NCBI GenBank assembly: GCA_047623945.1
Contig: JBLHOT010000004.1
Location: forward strand, 1-64,000
Direction of reading: 5' to 3'
From: Arcticibacterium sp047623945
GTDB taxonomy: Bacteria > Bacteroidota > Bacteroidia > Cytophagales > Spirosomataceae
DNA length: 64,000 bases
The notes under the pieces are model-generated. The model searched no databases, was not told the DNA's origin, and worked only from the letters and a program-made list of their open reading frames with translations. Positions 60,117 to 64,000 of this stretch are shown here, one piece after another; the stretch's first letter is position 1; every line of letters starts with the position of its first letter. The translations under genes were made by a program, and so were the position numbers.

Positions 60117-61466
60117 ATGACCACATTTGAACTTACTAACGAGTTTTTAGAATCTATTAAAACGGCCATTGAGAATAAATCAGAGGCGTTAATAAAGTCG
60201 AAGCTAGAGGATATATATCCCGCAGACGTCGCCACTATTTTATATGAGCTCAGTGGCGAAGATGCCCACTATCTCTTAAAATTTGTAGACGCTGAAAAAG
60301 GTGCCGATATCCTTTCGAGCTTGGATTCAGATGACAGAAAGCGTTTTATTAAAGAGCAATTCACGGTAGAAGAAATTGCCGAATACGTCAATCTTTTTGA
60401 CTCTGATGATGCGGTGGATCTACTTAATGAACAATCCATTGAGGTTAGGGAAGAAGTCATTGCTCTATTGAAAGATAGAGAGCATGCACGTTTTATTCTA
60501 GACTTACTTCACTACCCAGAAGACGTAGCAGGTGGGCTTATGCAGAAAGAGCTCATTAAAGTGTTTGAGAATCAGACAGTTAGTGAATGTATAGAAGAGA
60601 TTAGGAACCAGTTGGAGTCGGTAGACAAGGTTTATGCTGTGTACGTGGTGGATGACAATTTAAGGCTTAAGGGTATCGTTTCGCTTAAGGCCATCGTTTT
60701 GGCCAGAAAAAATACGAAGATTGTCAATTTAGTTCAGGAAGATATTGTATCCGTTTACACCACCCTCTCTGGGGAAGATGTGGCTGAAGTGATGCAACGC
60801 TATGATTTAGAAGCTCTACCCGTAGTGAATACCATGGGGCGTCTTTTAGGAAGGATTACCATTGATGATGTGGTAGACTTTATCACAGAAAAGGCTGAAG
60901 AAGACTTTCAGGCTGTTACCGGTCTAACTGGAGAGGCCGAAGAAGATGATTCTGTATGGGAATTGGCAAAATCTAGGCTGCCTTGGCTCATTGTAGGAGT
61001 AATAGGTAGTTTACTTGCTGCCACAGTAATCAAAGGTTTTGAGAGTCAGCTCGTGCGAGTTACAGCCTTGGCTCTTTTTATTCCTATTATGGGCTCCACA
61101 GGCGGAAACGTGGGTATTCAGACATCCTCACTCATCGTCCAGAGTTTAGCAGAGAAATCTTCATTAAACTTAAGCTTAGGAGTTAGGCTTATTAAGATAG
61201 GTAAAGTGGCTCTTTTAAATGGTGTAGTAATTGGAATTTTAGCTGCAATTTATCTTTTCGCCATAGGCGAGGGGGAGTTACTTTGGGTGGTGTGTCTTGC
61301 CCTTTTGGCTGTGGTCTTTTTAGCCTCTTTTATGGGAACAGTAACACCATTGTTATTAGATAGAATTGGTATAAATCCCGCGGTAGCTTCTGGTCCTTTT
61401 ATAACCACCGCCAATGATTTGGTGGGTATTGGTACCTACTTTTTAATAGCCAGCTGGCTTCTTTAA
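60117..61466 (+). CDS. mgtE: Magnesium transporter MgtE
   Basis: A 449-residue protein if started at the ATG at 60117, chosen over the upstream TTG at 60105. Residues 1-130 are the MgtE N-terminal domain (IYPADVATILYELSGEDAHYLLKF). Two CBS domains follow (near 135-255), and then five membrane helices (from VGVIGSLLAATVIKGFESQL to the end) with GGNVGIQTSSLIVQ and the pore motif FITTANDLVGI. MgtE is a gated magnesium channel closed by Mg2+ binding in the cytoplasmic domains. It precedes dtd by 5 bases, so it is probably in one unit. Confidence 0.9.
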   Translation: MTTFELTNEFLESIKTAIENKSEALIKSKLEDIYPADVATILYELSGEDAHYLLKFVDAEKGADILSSLDSDDRKRFIKEQFTVEEIAEYVNLFDSDDAVDLLNEQSIEVREEVIALLKDREHARFILDLLHYPEDVAGGLMQKELIKVFENQTVSECIEEIRNQLESVDKVYAVYVVDDNLRLKGIVSLKAIVLARKNTKIVNLVQEDIVSVYTTLSGEDVAEVMQRYDLEALPVVNTMGRLLGRITIDDVVDFITEKAEEDFQAVTGLTGEAEEDDSVWELAKSRLPWLIVGVIGSLLAATVIKGFESQLVRVTALALFIPIMGSTGGNVGIQTSSLIVQSLAEKSSLNLSLGVRLIKIGKVALLNGVVIGILAAIYLFAIGEGELLWVVCLALLAVVFLASFMGTVTPLLLDRIGINPAVASGPFITTANDLVGIGTYFLIASWLL

Positions 61467-61471
61467 TAATT

Positions 61472-61924
61472 ATGATTGCTGTTGTTCAACGGGTTTCCGA
61501 GGCCTCTGTTCGAGTAGAAGGAGAAATAATTGGCCAAATAAACCAAGGTTTTATGGTATTGCTAGGTATCGCTTTAGATGATACAGAAGAGGACGTGGCC
61601 TGGATAGTTAAAAAAATCTGTGGTTTGAGAATCTTTTCTGACGAGAATGATAAATTGAATTTAGATATAGCCCAAGTGTCTGGCAATATTCTTTTAATCA
61701 GCCAGTTCACGCTACAGGCATCTACGAAAAAAGGAAACAGGCCTTCGTTTATAGAGGCCGCCAAACCAGACTTAGCTATACCTCTTTATCAAAAGACTAT
61801 TTCCTCTATGTGCGAAACCATCGGCAAAAAAATAGAAAAAGGGACATTTGGTGCCGATATGAAAGTTTCTCTTATTAATGACGGACCACTAACTATTGTT
61901 TTAGATAGTAAGTGTAAGCGTTAG
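61472..61924 (+). CDS. dtd: D-aminoacyl-tRNA deacylase
   Basis: A 150-residue cytoplasmic enzyme. It opens with MIAVVQRVSEASVRVEG and has the SQFTLQAST motif (nucleophilic-site region) and the G-P cis-proline motif in NDGPLTIVLDS. It removes D-amino acids from mischarged tRNAs. It lies just after mgtE and converges on the rhodanese gene with 2 bases between stops. Confidence 0.95.
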   Translation: MIAVVQRVSEASVRVEGEIIGQINQGFMVLLGIALDDTEEDVAWIVKKICGLRIFSDENDKLNLDIAQVSGNILLISQFTLQASTKKGNRPSFIEAAKPDLAIPLYQKTISSMCETIGKKIEKGTFGADMKVSLINDGPLTIVLDSKCKR

Positions 61925-61926
61925 TT

Positions 61927-62232
61927 TTACATAGCTCTATATGCCATGATGCCGCCAAGCACGTTGTGGACATTTTCAAATCCTTCTTGTTCTAAGTATT
62001 CTTTGGCTCTTCCACTTCTCGCTCCGCTACGACAGTGAATATAAATGTGTTGGCCTTTTATAGACTCTAACTCATCAATTCTATAGCCTAAATCACCTAA
62101 TGGTATGAGTTTTGCTCCAAGGTTATCTTCTTCAAATTCGTCTTCGTTTCTTACATCGTAAAAGTTGAATTCTTCACCATTTTCTATGAGTACTTTTAAT
62201 TCCTCTACGCTAATATCTCCGTTGCTGTCCAT
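61927..62232 (-). CDS. Single-domain rhodanese
   Basis: A 101-residue protein. FYDVRNEDEFEEDNLGAKLIPL and YIHCRSGARSGRAKEYL are the rhodanese halves, with the catalytic cysteine in HCRSGARS. It moves sulfane sulfur between donors such as thiosulfate and acceptors. It is 12 bases after the PASTA gene on the same strand. Confidence 0.88.
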   Translation of the reverse strand: MDSNGDISVEELKVLIENGEEFNFYDVRNEDEFEEDNLGAKLIPLGDLGYRIDELESIKGQHIYIHCRSGARSGRAKEYLEQEGFENVHNVLGGIMAYRAM

Positions 62233-62244
62233 CTTGATTATGTT

Positions 62245-63012
62245 TTATTCTGTTCCTGAATCTCCTGATAGCCATATATTAACGGCATCTCCTGTTTTAA
62301 TATTTACTCCTGCAGATGGGCGTTGCCTCACTACAGACCCTTCTGGTAAAACACTTGTATTGTCATACAATATGCTCCCCACATTTAGCGAAGATCCCCT
62401 AATGAGGATTTCTGCTGCTTCATAACCTAAACCTTCGAGGTTAGGAACAGGCACTGTCGTGTTACCATAACCATCTCCTACCACCAGTGTAATTTTGGAT
62501 CCCTTAGCAAGCTTTTCGTTCGCCGCTAGTTCCCTGCCCTCAAACTTCATTTTTAAAACTGTATTCTTTTCTATGGCCGGAATGTATTCCGTCGTACTTA
62601 ACAAAAGCCCAATGCTCGACAGCAGATTCTTAGCTGAGTTTTCGCTTCTATTAATTATGTTTGGAACACTTACTTTAGGGGGCTCGTCGGTAATAATTGT
62701 CAAGAATATCTTTCGGCCCTTTTTGACACCAGACTCAGCTTTTGGATATTGAGAAAAAACGCTGAGCGGTTTCTCTCCGTTAATGAAAGTAGAGTCTGAG
62801 ATTTCATAATTTAAGTCTCTAGCATCCAGTACCTTTTCAGTTTCCGCTAGTGTTAGCCCTTTAAGATTAGGTACTTTTATTTCTTCTCCATGATTGGTAG
62901 TCCATGGCAGAAAGAGAAAAAAGAAAGAAAAGAAAAGGACTAGACCTACCGCTCCTATAATTCCTATGTGAATGAGGATGTCAGTTTTAGTGCTCGTGCT
63001 AAGTTTTGGCAT
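62245..63012 (-). CDS. PASTA-domain membrane protein
   Basis: A 255-residue protein. One membrane helix (IGIIGAVGLVLFFSFFFLFL) precedes three PASTA domains: IKVPNLKGLTLAETEKVLDA, VSVPNIINRSENSAKNLLSS and VPVPNLEGLGYEAAEILIRG. PASTA domains bind peptidoglycan or beta-lactams in kinases and penicillin-binding proteins. Here no kinase part is present, so it is a stand-alone envelope protein common in Bacteroidota. Confidence 0.88.
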   Translation of the reverse strand: MPKLSTSTKTDILIHIGIIGAVGLVLFFSFFFLFLPWTTNHGEEIKVPNLKGLTLAETEKVLDARDLNYEISDSTFINGEKPLSVFSQYPKAESGVKKGRKIFLTIITDEPPKVSVPNIINRSENSAKNLLSSIGLLLSTTEYIPAIEKNTVLKMKFEGRELAANEKLAKGSKITLVVGDGYGNTTVPVPNLEGLGYEAAEILIRGSSLNVGSILYDNTSVLPEGSVVRQRPSAGVNIKTGDAVNIWLSGDSGTE

Positions 63013-63089
63013 AAGATGCTTTTAGTTTCGGAACAAAGAAATGATTTTTGAATTCAATTTACAAGAGACCTAAGGCTAGTCTTTTTTCT

Positions 63090-63680
63090 TCAGCCTCTGT
63101 TCTGGAGAATGCGTTGCATGTATTTGCCTAGAATATCAAATTCTAAATTGACATTATCTCCAACGTTCAAAGCTTGCAGATTTGTATTTTCCCAAGTATA
63201 AGGTATTACAGCTACCGAAAATGCTTGTGCTTCTGAGTCAAAAACGGTAAGACTAATGCCATTGATACATATAGATCCTTTTTCTACCGTTATGTTATTG
63301 GATTCGTTTCTATAAGAAAATCTTAAAACGTAGCTACCTTCTTTACTATCAATGGATTCTAAAGTGCCTACTTCATCTACATGCCCCTGAACTATGTGCC
63401 CATCAAAACGCCCATCAGCCTTTAGGCAGCGTTCTAAGTTCACATCCTCATTAGCCTTAAGGCTACCAAGGTTTGTTTTTATTAACGTTTCATCAATGGC
63501 AGTGACTTGATATGAATCCTTATGAATCCTTTCCACAGTAAGACAAACTCCGTTATGAGATATGCTTTGATCCACATGGAATTCATGGGCAATGTCACTT
63601 TTAAGAGTAAAAGACTTATTCCTTCCTTTTTGTGAAATATTAACAACTTTAGCCCGGCTTTCTACAATTCCTGTAAACAT
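63090..63680 (-). CDS. ribE: Riboflavin synthase alpha subunit
   Basis: A 196-residue protein with two repeated lumazine-binding halves. MFTGIVESRAKVVNISQ and GVCLTVERI begin the first half; GHIVQGHVDEVGTLE and ICINGISLTV the second. It makes riboflavin from two lumazine molecules. The ATG start at 63680 faces the promoter of the next gene. Length is close to the usual 200 to 215. Confidence 0.95.
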   Translation of the reverse strand: MFTGIVESRAKVVNISQKGRNKSFTLKSDIAHEFHVDQSISHNGVCLTVERIHKDSYQVTAIDETLIKTNLGSLKANEDVNLERCLKADGRFDGHIVQGHVDEVGTLESIDSKEGSYVLRFSYRNESNNITVEKGSICINGISLTVFDSEAQAFSVAVIPYTWENTNLQALNVGDNVNLEFDILGKYMQRILQNRG

Positions 63681-63690
63681 AATTAGATAC

Positions 63691-63698
63691 TAATTTTG
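63691..63698 (+). promoter_or_regulatory. Probable -7 box for the DUF1684 gene
   Basis: TAATTTTG matches TAnnTTTG, 20 bases before the ATG at 63718. It lies between the divergent ribE and DUF1684 starts. Confidence 0.45.
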
Positions 63699-63717
63699 CA
63701 CAAATTAAAAGGGTATA

Positions 63718-64000
63718 ATGCTTAATTTCGCCCAAAAGTTTAAAATTATGTTCAAAAATAAGTTTTTGAAATGGGGGATAGGCGTCATCTTCGCTCTAGC
63801 GGCACTTTATTCTCTCACAATGAATACCAAGGACTACGTATCCGAAATGAGAAGTAAGAGAGAAGGCTATAAAAATACAATGCAAGATTTAGAGGAGTCT
63901 CCGATAGCTAATATCAAAGACTTTGTGGATTTTAGGTATTTTGATCCAAAAGAAGAATGGAAGCTTTTTGTGGATTTTGAATCTAGCCCGTCAGAAGAGA
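63718..64000 (+). CDS. DUF1684-type exported protein (N-terminal part)
   Basis: The frame runs from ATG 63718 (or 63748) to the end of the window. A membrane or signal segment (KWGIGVIFALAALYSLTM) is followed by EEWKLFVDFESS-like text after SPIANIKDFVDFRYFDP, which matches the start of DUF1684 proteins (SP…F…L-x-Y-F-x-P). Function unknown. The upstream ATG at 63718 is close to the promoter; the second, in frame 30 bases later, gives a shorter signal. Confidence 0.65.
   Translation, partial: MLNFAQKFKIMFKNKFLKWGIGVIFALAALYSLTMNTKDYVSEMRSKREGYKNTMQDLEESPIANIKDFVDFRYFDPKEEWKLFVDFESSPSEE

Noticed and set aside
1..64000. tRNA, rRNA, riboswitch, IS element or prophage
   Set aside because: Reading the gaps on both strands I found no cloverleaf, rRNA motif, transposase or phage gene. 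A covariance-model search could still find small RNAs.

Overview
The window looks like chromosomal DNA of a Bacteroidota bacterium, most likely order Cytophagales. I cannot fix the genus. The evidence is an AT-rich base composition, the long Bacteroidota-type NusB, Tat-exported Gfo/Idh/MocA oxidoreductases, a DUF1080 lipoprotein, beta-propeller and beta-helix surface proteins, BshA (bacillithiol synthesis), TAnnTTTG-type -7 boxes, few Shine-Dalgarno sequences and many ATGA start/stop overlaps. I saw no rRNA, tRNA, CRISPR array, intact insertion sequence or prophage.

Layout. 1-7.7 kb: end of gltD, rnhB, a two-gene surface-protein cassette on the minus strand (an Asp-box propeller protein and a left-handed beta-helix protein), then a second diverged copy of the 3' end of rnhB fused by an ATGA overlap to a sulfatase-modifying-factor-type protein, and a Tat-exported oxidoreductase. 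7.7-23 kb: housekeeping and accessory enzymes, including a gluconokinase/6-phosphogluconate dehydrogenase fusion, M20 peptidase, Kir-type channel, CDP-alcohol phosphatidyltransferase, ferredoxin-CDGSH protein, a frameshifted class II aldolase, MFS transporter, a flavin reductase-DUF2452 fusion and a truncated globin. 23-31 kb: a probable 3-keto-glycoside pair, an FadH-type reductase, and a CarH/LitR-like B12 regulator next to a nonsense-mutated SRPBCC gene and DoxX. 31-39 kb: an ECF sigma/anti-sigma/Spy-like module whose sigma gene carries an in-frame stop, plus a PLP decarboxylase. 39-42.7 kb: a conserved block (DUF721, yajC, DUF1573, ytxH, nusB). 42.8-48.6 kb: S41 peptidase, nagA, a second ECF sigma module and about 1.1 kb of decayed small genes. 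48.6-55.2 kb: hxpB, ABC exporter, type II NADH dehydrogenase, bshA, UbiA-family prenyltransferase and purN. 55.2-57.3 kb: a secreted protein, a broken DUF4422 gene and an apparently empty stretch. 57.3-64 kb: amt with a porin, mgtE, dtd, a rhodanese, a PASTA protein, ribE and the start of a DUF1684 gene.

How it fits together. Most genes are core metabolism and envelope functions of a heterotroph that degrades glycans. The outstanding property of the window is not one new system. It is the number of recently broken genes (at least seven besides the rnhB fragment) sitting among large intact ones, and a cassette at 0.9-5.2 kb bounded by duplicated rnhB ends. I found no convincing new defence or biosynthetic system. 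The observations most worth following are the rnhB-bounded cassette, the broken sigma-factor module and the cluster of decayed small genes at 46.6-47.7 kb.
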